Both the position numbers and the translations under genes were made by a program. Below the pieces are notes generated by a model, which was not told the origin of the DNA, ran no database searches, and worked only from the letters and a program-made list of their open reading frames with translations. From assembly GCA_963802905.1 (NCBI GenBank), contig CAWDKH010000011.1:62001-126000 (forward strand): 64,000 nucleotides of DNA. The letters are read 5' to 3'. Positions 27,844 to 36,503 of the stretch are shown one piece after another (position 1 is the stretch's first letter; each line of letters begins with the position of its first letter). This stretch comes from DASQFQ01 sp963802905. Its GTDB lineage: Bacteria; Actinomycetota; Thermoleophilia; Solirubrobacterales; Solirubrobacteraceae.

Positions 27844-29022
27844 CAGGACCGGGCAGGACATGCAGCGCGGGCCGCCGCGGCCGGTCCCGAGCTCCGAGCC
27901 CGCGATCAGCACGACGTCGATGCCCTCCTCGGCCAGCCGCTGGTTCGTCTCCGTGTTGCGCTCGTACGCGCATACGAGGCCGGGGCCGATCGCGAGCGTG
28001 TTGTTGCCGTCGTCCCACTGCTCGCGCTCGGCGGTCACCGGGTCGAGGCCGGTGTCGATCACCCGCAGCTCGCCGATGCCCATCGCGCGCGCCGCAGCTC
28101 CCAGGAACGGCTCGCGGTCGCCGACGCCGCCCGGCTCGACCACGTAGGTCTCGAGCGCGTCCGCGAGCGGCGGGTACATGACGACGGCGTCGCGGTCGAC
28201 CATCGTGCAGACGGTGTCGAGGTGCATCGTCGCGCGGTCCTGGGAGATCGGCACCGCCAGCACCGCGCGCGCCGCGCCGGCCACGAACAGCCGCTGAGCG
28301 AACGCCTCCACCCCGGCCGGGCTCGTGCGCTGGCCGACGCCGATCGCCAGCACGCCCGGCGCCAGCACCAGCACGTCGCCGCCCTCGAGCCACGCCTGGT
28401 CCTCCGGGCTGCCGCCGTAGAGCAGCTCGGTCCCCGCGAACCGCGGGTGGTGGCGGTAGATCGCGCCGGTGATCGCGCTCTCGCGCCGCCGCGCCGGCAT
28501 CGCGAGCTGGGTGACCGCGACGCCGTGGTCGAGCCAGACCGCGGAGTCGCGCGTGAAGAGGAGGTTCGGCAGCGGGCGGATCACGAACGACTGCGGCTCG
28601 ACCATGTGCTCGACGAGCCCGCCGGGGTGCACGGGCAGCTCCTCGCGCGCCATCCCGGCCATCAGCACGCGCGCGAGATCGGCAGAGGGCAGCGGGACGA
28701 GGGAGTCGTGCAACGCCGGCGCGAGCGCCGGGCCGATCAGGTCCGGGCGTAGCGCGCTCTCGAGCAGCTGGCCGCGCGCCTCGGGGACGTCGAGCACCTC
28801 GGTGAGCAGCTCGTGCAGGTAGAGCACCTCGACGTCGTGGGCGCGCAGCGTCTCGGCGAACTGGTCGTGCTCCTCCTGCGCGCGCTCGAGCCAGGGCACG
28901 CCGTCGAACAGCAGGTCGTCGTTGTTGCGCGGCGTCAGCCGTGCCAGCTCGGGCCCAGGGCGGTGCAGCACAACCGTCCGCAGCCGCCCGACCTCGCTTC
29001 CCACGCCGTGCTCATGCGCCAC
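27829..29022 (-). CDS. arcA: Arginine deiminase
   Basis: 397 residues. Hydrolyses arginine to citrulline and ammonia. Guanidino-group-modifying enzyme fold with NLLFTRDSAVWL, WLEGGDVLVLAPG (Glu/Asp), MHLDTVCTMVD (catalytic His) and the nucleophile Cys in GRGGPRCMSCPV near the C-terminus. No arcB/arcC neighbours, so the ammonia and citrulline fates are unclear. Its ATG overlaps the end of the cyclase gene by 11 bp, indicating a cyclase-arcA transcript. Its 3' end meets pcaC head on. Confidence 0.95.
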   Translation of the reverse strand: MAHEHGVGSEVGRLRTVVLHRPGPELARLTPRNNDDLLFDGVPWLERAQEEHDQFAETLRAHDVEVLYLHELLTEVLDVPEARGQLLESALRPDLIGPALAPALHDSLVPLPSADLARVLMAGMAREELPVHPGGLVEHMVEPQSFVIRPLPNLLFTRDSAVWLDHGVAVTQLAMPARRRESAITGAIYRHHPRFAGTELLYGGSPEDQAWLEGGDVLVLAPGVLAIGVGQRTSPAGVEAFAQRLFVAGAARAVLAVPISQDRATMHLDTVCTMVDRDAVVMYPPLADALETYVVEPGGVGDREPFLGAAARAMGIGELRVIDTGLDPVTAEREQWDDGNNTLAIGPGLVCAYERNTETNQRLAEEGIDVVLIAGSELGTGRGGPRCMSCPVLRDPL

Positions 29023-30538
29023 GATGGGCCGACGGTACCGGCTCGCGCACGGGCGCGGGACACGCGACCCGGGTCGGGCACTCGCGGCCGCGCAGCGTCA
29101 CCTCGCCGTCGATCGTCCAGTGCGCGGCCTCGTCGCCGCCCGCGGCGTCGACCGTGTCGCCGCTGGCCAGCAGCCGCTCGTCGTGCTGCTTGGCGAGCTC
29201 GGTGAGGCGCGCGGCCTCGTTGACCGGGTCGCCGACCACGGTGTACTCGAAGCGCGTCTCGGCGCCGACGTGGCCGGCCACCACGGTGCCGCACGACACG
29301 CCGATGGCGGCGTCGAGCCCGCCGTCGAGCTCGTCGATGCGGAGGCGCAGCTCGCGCGCGCAGGCGAGCGCGCGCGCTGCGTGGTCGTCCTGGGCGACCG
29401 GTGCGCCGAACACGCACAGCGCGGCGTCGCCCTCGAACTTGTTCACGAGCCCGCCGCGATCGTGGACGGCGGTGACGACGACGTTGAAGAACTGGTTGAG
29501 CAGCGCGACGACCCGCTCCGGGCTTTCGCGGTGGGCGAGCCGGGTCGAGCCGACCACGTCGACGAACAGCGCCGACACGTCGCGCGTCTCGCCGCCCAGC
29601 GCGCCGCCGCGCTCGAGCGCCTCGCGCGCGACGTCGATGCCGACCTGGCGGCCGTAGAGGTCGCGCAGCTGCTCGCGCTCGCGCAGCCCGGCGACCATCC
29701 CGTTGAAACCCGCCTGCAGGCGCCCGACCTCGGAGCCGTCGTCGACCGGGACCGACACGTCGAGGTCGCCCTCGGTCACCGCGTCGATCGCGCGGCGCAG
29801 CTCGCGCACAGGGCGGGCGACGGACTGCGTGGCGAGCTTCGTCGCGATGAACCCCGCGCCCATCGCCGCGCCGGCGGCGAACCAGATCGGCGCGATCAGC
29901 TCCTTCGGGTCGGTCACCTCGCGACCCACGGGGATCAGCGCGACCATCAGGATCGGCACGCCCGAGCACAGCACCCACGTGAGCAGCAGCCGCGGGCCGA
30001 TGCCGAGCGAGCGCGCCTCGGGCGGCGCCGAGCGGTCGAGCGCGAGGGCGAACGCCGGGCGCAGCAGCCACTCGCTGGTGAGGTAGACGGCGGCGCTCGT
30101 CGACAGCCCGGCGAGCAGCGTGGTCACGGCCTCCTCGAGCGCGAACTCGCGCGACGCGAAGAGGTCCGGGACCGCGAACACCGGCACCGCGAGCAGCCAG
30201 CGGACGAGCGTCATGCCCGCGAAGAGCACCGGCAGACGCATCACCGCCACGCGCTCGTCGGCCGTCGGCGGGCGCCCCTCCGCCAGCCAGCGGCGCATGC
30301 GCCCGAACTCCGGCTGGACGCGGCGATAGAAGGTGAGGCCGCCGATCAGCGTGTAGGCGGCGACGAGGAGGAGCAAGACCTCGCGCGACAGGATCGTGGC
30401 GTCCGGGGCCGGCGGGAACACGACCGTCATGTAGACGACCAGCATCGTCACGGACAGCGTGTTGACGAAGCAGCCCGCGAACGTCGACCGGCGCTGGAGC
30501 TTCAGCGCGAGCGGCAGCCTCGAGTGGCGCTCCACCAT
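29012..30538 (-). CDS. Membrane class III adenylate cyclase (6TM-HAMP-CHD)
   Basis: 508 residues from ATG 30538 (GTG 30577 also in frame). About six N-terminal membrane helices are followed by HAMP (ARPVRELRRAIDAVTEGDLD) and a cyclase homology domain. In the CHD: ALFVDVVGSTRLAH (first metal Asp), NKFEGDAALCVFGAP (second metal Asp), IGVSCGTVVAGHVGAETRFE and YTVVGDPVNEAARL. This is the layout of mycobacterial Rv1318c-1320c/Rv3645 cyclases, which make cAMP. The transmembrane part may sense lipids or pH. Overlaps arcA. Confidence 0.9.
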   Translation of the reverse strand: MVERHSRLPLALKLQRRSTFAGCFVNTLSVTMLVVYMTVVFPPAPDATILSREVLLLLVAAYTLIGGLTFYRRVQPEFGRMRRWLAEGRPPTADERVAVMRLPVLFAGMTLVRWLLAVPVFAVPDLFASREFALEEAVTTLLAGLSTSAAVYLTSEWLLRPAFALALDRSAPPEARSLGIGPRLLLTWVLCSGVPILMVALIPVGREVTDPKELIAPIWFAAGAAMGAGFIATKLATQSVARPVRELRRAIDAVTEGDLDVSVPVDDGSEVGRLQAGFNGMVAGLREREQLRDLYGRQVGIDVAREALERGGALGGETRDVSALFVDVVGSTRLAHRESPERVVALLNQFFNVVVTAVHDRGGLVNKFEGDAALCVFGAPVAQDDHAARALACARELRLRIDELDGGLDAAIGVSCGTVVAGHVGAETRFEYTVVGDPVNEAARLTELAKQHDERLLASGDTVDAAGGDEAAHWTIDGEVTLRGRECPTRVACPAPVREPVPSAHRGA

Positions 30539-30593
30539 GAAATGGATGATGCCCGGCCGCAGCCCGCGCGGCACCACATCTGCGTGCGATGCG

Positions 30594-31346
30594 TCACACC
30601 CGCTGCACGCGGTACCGCTCGGCCCAGCGCGCGGAGCGGTCGTCCCCCTGGCGCCGCAGCGGCGGGTCGGGGATCTCCGCGGGCCCCACGCCGAGGTGGT
30701 CGAGCACCGCCGCCGTGGCGCCGTGGGTGTCGGCCGCGAGGTCCTCGTAGGCGATCGTGAGCGGCTCGACTCCCTGCTCGGCGAACCACGCGCGCCACGC
30801 GTCGTCCTGCTCCTCGAGCTGGTGCGCGAGGTGGCCGATGGCGCCGCCGTGGTAGACCGCCTCGCCCTCCTCCTTCACCGTGCCGGCGCGCCACGCGCGG
30901 GTCTGCACCGCGCGCCAGAGGGAGACGGCCTGGGAGACCTTGTCGCCGCGCGTGACGTGGACGAAGCGCGGTTCCGGCAGGCGTTCGCGGAGGAGCGCCG
31001 CGTCGGGCGGGCGGCCGAGCCGGTCCGCCAGGTCGAGCAGGTGCGTCCACATCAACTTCGCCGCGAAGACGCCGTTGGCCGTCGTGCCCGCTTCGAGCGC
31101 GCTCGGGATCGGATCGGAGGCGTCAGGTGCGCCGGGGTCGGTGGGCGCCAGCAGCTCGAGTAGCTCGGCGTCTTCGACCCCCTCGAAGTACTCTCGCGGC
31201 TGACGTGGAAGCCCGGATCGCGACAGGCGCTCGAAGAACTCCTGCGGGCGGCCGGCGACTCCCGTACCGTCGAGGAGCGCGCACAGCAGCGTGCTGCCGC
31301 TACGCGGCGTCGCACAGACCAGGAGTGACTTCGTAACCTTCCCCAT
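30594..31346 (-). CDS. Stf0-type sulfotransferase
   Basis: 250 residues from ATG 31346. The 5'-phosphosulfate-binding loop is LVCATPRSGSTLLCALLDGT near residue 10, followed by TGVAGRPQEFFE, FAAKLMWTHL and FVHVTRGDKVSQAVSLWRA (3'-phosphate binding). This matches Stf0, the PAPS-dependent trehalose 2-sulfotransferase of mycobacteria that starts sulfolipid synthesis. Acceptor here unknown. Only 4 bp separate its start from the divergent sulfatase start. Confidence 0.88.
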   Translation of the reverse strand: MGKVTKSLLVCATPRSGSTLLCALLDGTGVAGRPQEFFERLSRSGLPRQPREYFEGVEDAELLELLAPTDPGAPDASDPIPSALEAGTTANGVFAAKLMWTHLLDLADRLGRPPDAALLRERLPEPRFVHVTRGDKVSQAVSLWRAVQTRAWRAGTVKEEGEAVYHGGAIGHLAHQLEEQDDAWRAWFAEQGVEPLTIAYEDLAADTHGATAAVLDHLGVGPAEIPDPPLRRQGDDRSARWAERYRVQRV

Positions 31347-31363
31347 CGGAATGGCAGACAATA
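31334..31363. promoter_or_regulatory. Overlapping divergent promoter candidates for sulfotransferase and sulfatase
   Basis: A TAACCT hexamer (31334-31339, plus strand) lies 11 nt before the sulfatase ATG. A TATTGT hexamer (31363-31358, minus strand) lies 11 nt before the sulfotransferase ATG. Each -10-like element sits inside the other gene's first codons. No convincing -35 boxes. Pattern match only. Confidence 0.3.
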
Positions 31364-32658
31364 TCCCCAACATCGTCTATGTCCACTCGCACGACACCGG
31401 TCGCTACGTGCAGCCCTACGGCCACCCGGTGCCGACGCCCAACATCCAGCGACTGGCGGACCAGGGTCTGCTGTTCCGGAACGCGTTCTGCGCGGCGCCC
31501 ACCTGCTCGGGTTCGCGCGCGTGCCTGCTCACCGGCCAGTGGGCGCACTCCAACGGGATGATCGGCCTGGCCCACCGCGGCTTCGAGCTCTACGACTACG
31601 GCCACCACATCGTGCACACGCTGCGCGACGCCGGCTACTGGACCGGGCTCGTCGGTGAGCAGCACCTCTCGCGCGACCCCGGCATGCTCGGCTACGACCA
31701 CGTCGTCGACATCGACAACCACCACGTCGACGAGGTCGCGCCGGCCGCGCTGCGGCTGATCGCCGAGCGCCCGTCGGAGCCGTTCTTCCTCTCGATCGGG
31801 TTCTTCGAGACGCACCGCGAGTACTTCGAGCCGACCTCGGTGCGCGACTCGCTGTACTCGCTGCCGCCCGCCAACCTCCCCGATACGGCCGAGACGCGGC
31901 GCGACATGGCCTCCTACAAGGCGAGCGCGCGCTCGCTCGACCACGGCGTCGGCGCCGTGCTCAACGCGCTCGACGAGCACGAGCTGGCCGACGACACGAT
32001 CGTGATCCTCACCACCGACCACGGGCTCGCGTTCCCGGGCGCCAAGGCGACGCTGACCGACCGCGGCCTCGGCGTGATGCTGATCGTGCGCGGGCCCGGC
32101 GGCTTCCACGGCGGCAAGGTCTCCGAGGCGCTCGTCTCCCAGATCGACCTCTTCCCGACGCTGTGCGAGGCGGCGGGAATCCCGGCGCCGGACTGGCTGC
32201 AGGGCCGCTCGCTGCTCCCGATCGTGCGCCGGGAGGCAAACGAGGTCAACGACGCCATCTTCGCCGAGCTCACCTTCCACGCCGCCTACGAGCCCCAACG
32301 CGCCATCCGCACCCAGCGCCACAAGTACATCCGCCGCTTCGGCGAGCGCCGCACGCCGGTGCTCCCGAACGTCGACGACGGGCCGACCAAGGACCTGCTC
32401 GTCGCCCACGGGTGGGCGGAGCGCGAGCTGCCGCGCGAGGAGCTCCACGACCTGCTCTTCGACCCCGCCGAGGCCGCCAACGTGGCCGAAGACCCGGCCT
32501 ACGCGGACGTCCGCGCCGAGCTCGCCGAGCGGCTCGACACCTGGATGCGCGAGACCGCAGACCCGCTGCTCGACGGCGACGTCGAGCCGCCGCCGGGCAC
32601 GGAGATCACCGACCCCGACGCCGTCTCGCCGGCCGACCACCCCGTCGCGCATCGGTAG
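31351..32658 (+). CDS. Sulfatase (alkaline phosphatase superfamily) with CSGSR active-site motif
   Basis: 435 residues from ATG 31351, no signal peptide. The N-terminal metal site has NIVYVHSHDTGR. The nucleophile motif is APTCSGSRACLLTGQW, i.e. CSGSR where the formylglycine consensus is CxPxR, so Gly replaces Pro/Ala. The distal metal site is ILTTDHGLAFPGAK (Asp-His), and NTGG-like ends are replaced by DLLFDPAEAANVAEDP, typical of the sulfatase C-terminus. It should hydrolyse a sulfate ester inside the cell if Cys is converted. Back-to-back with a sulfotransferase. A perfect hairpin terminator follows. Confidence 0.85.
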   Translation: MADNIPNIVYVHSHDTGRYVQPYGHPVPTPNIQRLADQGLLFRNAFCAAPTCSGSRACLLTGQWAHSNGMIGLAHRGFELYDYGHHIVHTLRDAGYWTGLVGEQHLSRDPGMLGYDHVVDIDNHHVDEVAPAALRLIAERPSEPFFLSIGFFETHREYFEPTSVRDSLYSLPPANLPDTAETRRDMASYKASARSLDHGVGAVLNALDEHELADDTIVILTTDHGLAFPGAKATLTDRGLGVMLIVRGPGGFHGGKVSEALVSQIDLFPTLCEAAGIPAPDWLQGRSLLPIVRREANEVNDAIFAELTFHAAYEPQRAIRTQRHKYIRRFGERRTPVLPNVDDGPTKDLLVAHGWAERELPREELHDLLFDPAEAANVAEDPAYADVRAELAERLDTWMRETADPLLDGDVEPPPGTEITDPDAVSPADHPVAHR

Positions 32659-32660
32659 TT

Positions 32661-32684
32661 GCAGGCCGCAACCCTGCGGCCTGC
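32661..32684 (+). terminator. Hairpin terminator after the sulfatase
   Basis: Perfect 10-bp stem GCAGGCCGCA / TGCGGCCTGC with an ACCC loop, 2 bp after the sulfatase stop and 18 bp before the next start. Confidence 0.7.
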
Positions 32685-32702
32685 TAGCTGTTGTGAACGC
32701 CG

Positions 32703-33986
32703 ATGTCCCCTGCCGTACGCCTCGCATTGCTCGCCCTCGCGGGCGCCCTGATCCTCCCCGCTCCCGCCGCTGAGGCCAAGAGCGGCCCCTGCCTGGCCGA
32801 CTACCCGCACGGAAGTCAGTGCCGCGTGTGGAACGGCAAGGTCCGCTACATCGACGACGGCGACACACTCGACGCCGACGTGCCCGGGGACGGCTTGGGC
32901 GGCCTGTTGCGGGTGCGCATCATCGGCGCGCAGGCGATGGAGCAGACCTCCTACCGCGCCGCCCAGCGAGCCGGGGATTGCCACGCGCTCGACGCCACCA
33001 ACCGGCTTGAGCAGCTCGTGCGAAAGTCGAAGCAGAAGATCCGCGTGACCTCGCTCTTCTCGGGGAGCCGCTCGCGCGGCCGCCGGCTGCGCTCGGTCGC
33101 GGTCCGCCGCGGCGGTCGCTGGCGCGACGTCGGCCGGATCCTGATCTCCGAGGGGCTTGCGCTGTGGTGGCCCGGACTCGTCGAGGACGCCGGCAACGCC
33201 CGGTACAGCGTCCTGACCCAGCGGGCGGCAGCCGCCGGCCGCGGGCTCTTCGACCCCGACGCCTGCGGCATCGGGCCCAACGAGGGTGCCGCGATCGGCC
33301 TCTACGCCCAGTGGGACGCGGACGGCAGCGACGGCCAGGACGTCAACGGCGAATGGGTCCGGATCCGCAACTACGACACGATCAACCCGCTCCCGCTCGA
33401 CGGCTGGTACGTGCGCGACTCCGGCCTCCGGCGCTTCACGTTCCCGCCCGGGTCGTCGATCGCCCCGAACAGCTCGGTGACCGTCTACGCGGGCCAGGGC
33501 GAGAACTTCGGGAACGAGTACTTCTGGAACCTGACCGCCCCGGTCTTCGAGAACAGCACGCGCGACGACCGCTCGATGGGAGACGGCGCCTACCTGTTCG
33601 ACCCGCAGGGGGACCTCCGGGCCTGGATGATGTATCCCTGCAAGATCAACTGCGCCAACCCGGCTCAGGGCCAGGTCGCGCTCGACATGCAGCCGCGCAA
33701 GGACGAGTGGATCTCCGTGCGCAACACCGGCGGGACGACGCTCGACCTCGAGACCTACGTGCTCAAGACCTCGCCCTACTCCTACTCGTTCCCGCAGGGG
33801 ACGTCGCTCGCTCCCGGCCAGACGATCCGCGTCCACACCGAGGGCGATTCCCAGGAGGACACCGCGAGCGACCGCTACTGGGGGATGACGGGCCAGATCC
33901 TCAATAACAGCGGCGACAAGGCGACACTCTCGACGTACACCGACGTGCAGATCGCCTGCACCGCGTACGGCTCGAAGTCCTGCTGA
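32703..33986 (+). CDS. Secreted staphylococcal-nuclease-like protein with two lamin-tail domains
   Basis: 427 residues with a Sec signal (LALLALAGALILPAPAAEA). Residues about 40-190 form an SNase-like domain: VRYIDDGDTLDADV (catalytic Asp), VRIIGAQAMEQ and the GRRLRSVAV strand, but the usual second Arg/Glu are not obvious. Two LTD (lamin-tail) beta-sandwich domains follow, each with a signature such as NGEWVRIRNY..LDGWYVRDSG and DEWISVRNTGG. LTD domains are commonly joined to secreted nucleases and tether them to surfaces or DNA. Likely an extracellular DNase/RNase, or an inactive relative. Confidence 0.8.
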   Translation: MSPAVRLALLALAGALILPAPAAEAKSGPCLADYPHGSQCRVWNGKVRYIDDGDTLDADVPGDGLGGLLRVRIIGAQAMEQTSYRAAQRAGDCHALDATNRLEQLVRKSKQKIRVTSLFSGSRSRGRRLRSVAVRRGGRWRDVGRILISEGLALWWPGLVEDAGNARYSVLTQRAAAAGRGLFDPDACGIGPNEGAAIGLYAQWDADGSDGQDVNGEWVRIRNYDTINPLPLDGWYVRDSGLRRFTFPPGSSIAPNSSVTVYAGQGENFGNEYFWNLTAPVFENSTRDDRSMGDGAYLFDPQGDLRAWMMYPCKINCANPAQGQVALDMQPRKDEWISVRNTGGTTLDLETYVLKTSPYSYSFPQGTSLAPGQTIRVHTEGDSQEDTASDRYWGMTGQILNNSGDKATLSTYTDVQIACTAYGSKSC

Positions 33987-34006
33987 AAAGCGCAGACCGC
34001 TTGATG

Positions 34007-34031
34007 ATCATTGCCCAGTTTCGGGCATGAT
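34007..34031. terminator. Weak dyad between nuclease and methyltransferase genes
   Basis: ATCAT-T-GCCC / GGGCATGAT around an AGTTTC loop, in a locally AT-richer 50-bp gap. Could be a terminator or an operator; the start of the next gene is 6 bp downstream. Confidence 0.3.
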
Positions 34032-34037
34032 TGACAA

Positions 34038-35156
34038 GTGCACCGGATTGCGTCAGCTGTCGCTCGCAGGCTGCCGCGACCGATCCGCCGGGTAGCTCGC
34101 CGCTTCAAGCCCCGGCCCGCAATGTGGCATCTCACGCTGCCGGGCTTCGACCGGGTGCTCGAGCTCCGCTGGGCGCTGCGGGTCCGGCGCGCGCCCGTGA
34201 TGAGCCCAGAGGAGCACATGGCCGCCGTCGCGGATCCCGAACGGCGCCATTCGGCGATCGAGGTGCCGATCGCGTGCGCAGCGTGTGGCGGCAGGCGGCT
34301 TCAGAAGCTGCTGCACGTCTATGACCACCGGCACACGCCGCCGCGGTGGAACTACCACGTTGTTCGCTGCGCCGACTGCGGATTTCTCTACCGGCACCCG
34401 GGCATCCGCCCCGAGCGACTGGGCGATCTCTACGCCACCGGGAAGTACGCCAAGTTCCTCGCCGGCAAATACACCAATCGGCGGGTTCAGCGCTACGAGG
34501 TCACCATGGCGCCGTTCGGTCCGCTGTTCCAGTCAGGCAACGGGCGGCGGTTGCTCGACTTCGGGTGCGGCAACGGCTTGTTCCTCGACATCGCCCACGA
34601 GCGGGGCTTCGAGTGCTACGGCATCGACCTGGCAGCCGACGCGGTCAAGGCCGCGCGACGGAAGCCGAGCGGCAAGCACGCCTACCACGGCGCGCCCGAC
34701 GAGATCCCCGAGATCGCCGCCGGCGGGTTTGACGTCATCACGATGTGGTCGGTCCTGGCCCATCTCGCCCAGCCGATTGAGGACCTGAGCATGCTTCGCC
34801 GCCTGCTGAGCCCGGACGGTGTCCTGCTCATCCTCACCGTGAACGCCGGCTCATTGGTGCTCAAGCGCCGGCTCGAGACGTGGGGCGGGTTCACGCCGAA
34901 CCACCTCCTCTTCTCCTCGCCGGAGACGCTTCCGCTGCTGCTGAGGCGCGCCGGGTTCAGCGCGGTCGTCGCGCCCCCTTGGTACGGGGACCGGGTCGAG
35001 CGCGGGACGTCACTCCTCACTCCTGCCTCACAGCGACGGCTCCGCCGCACGGTCGACCGCGGCAACCGCGGCAACATGCTGCGGGCCGCCGCGTTCGCCG
35101 ACCCGGACGGCCCGCGGCGCTGGGGACTGGACGGGCATGCGCGAAGGCTGAGTTAG
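34038..35156 (+). CDS. Class I SAM methyltransferase with N-terminal zinc-ribbon-like domain
   Basis: 372 residues from GTG 34038. Residues about 75-115 carry CAACGG and CADCGF, a four-Cys zinc ribbon. Then comes a Rossmann methyltransferase: motif I LLDFGCGNGLFLDIA, acidic end of strand 2 CYGIDLAADAV, FDVITMWSVLAHL (motif IV) and LLSPDGVLLIL. This pairing is common in methyltransferases near sugar or surface-polysaccharide genes (Methyltransf_13/23 type). No glycosyltransferases are nearby here, so the substrate is unknown. N-terminal basic region may be membrane-associated but no TM segment is seen. Confidence 0.75.
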   Translation: MHRIASAVARRLPRPIRRVARRFKPRPAMWHLTLPGFDRVLELRWALRVRRAPVMSPEEHMAAVADPERRHSAIEVPIACAACGGRRLQKLLHVYDHRHTPPRWNYHVVRCADCGFLYRHPGIRPERLGDLYATGKYAKFLAGKYTNRRVQRYEVTMAPFGPLFQSGNGRRLLDFGCGNGLFLDIAHERGFECYGIDLAADAVKAARRKPSGKHAYHGAPDEIPEIAAGGFDVITMWSVLAHLAQPIEDLSMLRRLLSPDGVLLILTVNAGSLVLKRRLETWGGFTPNHLLFSSPETLPLLLRRAGFSAVVAPPWYGDRVERGTSLLTPASQRRLRRTVDRGNRGNMLRAAAFADPDGPRRWGLDGHARRLS

Positions 35157-35166
35157 GGTCCCGCGC

Positions 35167-36459
35167 GTGGCGGACCGCCGGCGCGTGCTGCTCGTAGGAG
35201 GAGGGGACCTTGCCGAGGAGGTGTGCGAGGCGCTTGACGCTGCCGAGGCGGAGGTGAAGTGGCTCGAGCACGCCGACGACGAGGCGCTGCGCGACGCGGT
35301 GGGAGCGAAGCCGGACGTGGTGTGCGTCGCGACGCGCGACGACGCCTTCCCACTCCGGATCGCGCTGCTCGTTCGCCACCTCGACGAGGACGTGCCGCTG
35401 CTGGTGACGATCTTCGACCCCGGGATCGCGGAGCAGATCGCCGACACGGTCCCGAACTGCCACGTCACCTCGGTCGCGGACATCGTCGCGCCGTCGCTCG
35501 CGGGCCCGTGCATCTCGCCGGACCTGCTCGCCGTGCTGCGCGACGGGGAGCGCACCGTCGGCCTGGATGAGCGGCTCGAGGAGGTCGAGCTGCCGCCGCG
35601 CCAGGCGCACCGGCTGCGCAGCCTGACGACCGCGCTCTTCCACCCCTACGACCGCAGCGCCGCACTGCTGTTCTACGGCTTCGCGGGGCTCGTGATCATG
35701 CTCTGCTTCGAGCTGTTCGGGGCGATGATCGTGCTCGAGCAGTCGTTCCCGGACGCGTTCTACGGCTCCACCAAGTCGCTGGCCACCGTCGGGCCGAACA
35801 CCGCCATCGACGACGGGCCGAAGTGGTTCAAGGTCGCAATCGGGTGCTCGGTGATCCTCACGCTGTTGTCGGCCGCCTGCTTCACCGGCGGGCTGATCAA
35901 CCGGCTCGTCGACTCGCGGCTGACCGGGCTGGTCGGCAAGCGCGCCGTGCCGCGCCACAACCACGTGATCGTGATCGGGCTCGGCCAGGTCGGCCTGCGG
36001 CTGTGCATGCTGCTGCGCGAGTGCGGCGTGCTCGTGGTGGCGGTCGACGCCGACGAGGACGCCGAGACGGTCGGGCTCGCGCGGCGGCTGCAGATCCCCG
36101 TCGTGATCGGGCGCGCCGCGAACCCGGAGCTGCTGCGCCGGCTCTCGCTGGACACGGCGCGAGCGTTCGCGGCGGTCACCAACGAGGACCTTGCCAACAT
36201 AGAGTCGGCGATGACCGCGCGCTCACTCAACCCCGATCTCCGCGTCGTGCTGCGAGCCGGCGACGGCGACGTCTCGGAGGAGACGCGCTCGCTGGCCCGG
36301 ATCGGCCACGTCGTCGACGTGCACCGGCTCGGCGCGGCGTACATCGCGGGCGTGGCGCTGGGCTCCGAGGCGGACTCGGTGGCGCTGCGCGACGGCCGCG
36401 CGGAGCTGCTGCTGCCGGGCGGCGAGCGCGAGACGTCGCCGCTGGAGGTCGCTCGATGA
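35167..36459 (+). CDS. RCK-pore-RCK channel-like protein with non-canonical filter
   Basis: 430 residues from GTG 35167. Architecture: an N-terminal NAD-binding TrkA-N-like domain (VLLVGGGDLAEEVCEAL), a pore module of two membrane helices around STKSLATVGPNTAI, then a second TrkA-N domain (VIVIGLGQVGLRLCMLL; VTNEDLANIESAMTARSL) and a short RCK_C-like tail. In K+ channels the filter reads TVGYGD; here it is TVGPN, so K+ selectivity is doubtful. Probably a tetrameric ligand-gated ion channel or a sensor derived from one. The stop overlaps an ATG (36456) of the next reading frame. Confidence 0.75.
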   Translation: MADRRRVLLVGGGDLAEEVCEALDAAEAEVKWLEHADDEALRDAVGAKPDVVCVATRDDAFPLRIALLVRHLDEDVPLLVTIFDPGIAEQIADTVPNCHVTSVADIVAPSLAGPCISPDLLAVLRDGERTVGLDERLEEVELPPRQAHRLRSLTTALFHPYDRSAALLFYGFAGLVIMLCFELFGAMIVLEQSFPDAFYGSTKSLATVGPNTAIDDGPKWFKVAIGCSVILTLLSAACFTGGLINRLVDSRLTGLVGKRAVPRHNHVIVIGLGQVGLRLCMLLRECGVLVVAVDADEDAETVGLARRLQIPVVIGRAANPELLRRLSLDTARAFAAVTNEDLANIESAMTARSLNPDLRVVLRAGDGDVSEETRSLARIGHVVDVHRLGAAYIAGVALGSEADSVALRDGRAELLLPGGERETSPLEVAR

Positions 36460-36464
36460 GTCCT

Positions 36465-36495
36465 TTGCCTACTAAATCCGTAGACAAGCTAGACT
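36465..36495 (+). promoter_or_regulatory. Candidate promoter for the sulfite-oxidase-like gene
   Basis: In a short stretch of unusually low GC: TTGCCT (36465-36470), 19-bp spacer, TAGACT (36490-36495). The -10 element ends 8 nt before ATG 36504, fitting a leaderless transcript. Pattern match only. Confidence 0.4.
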
Positions 36496-36503
36496 TAGCC
36501 ACC

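Noticed and set aside
28752..29100. Plus-strand ORFs antisense to arcA and the cyclase as real genes
   Set aside because: No start context or domain content; both minus-strand genes have complete catalytic motifs.
33987..34037. Horizontally acquired boundary at the AT-rich gap before the methyltransferase
   Set aside because: Only ~50 bp; the flanking genes have the same high GC and codon use as the rest.
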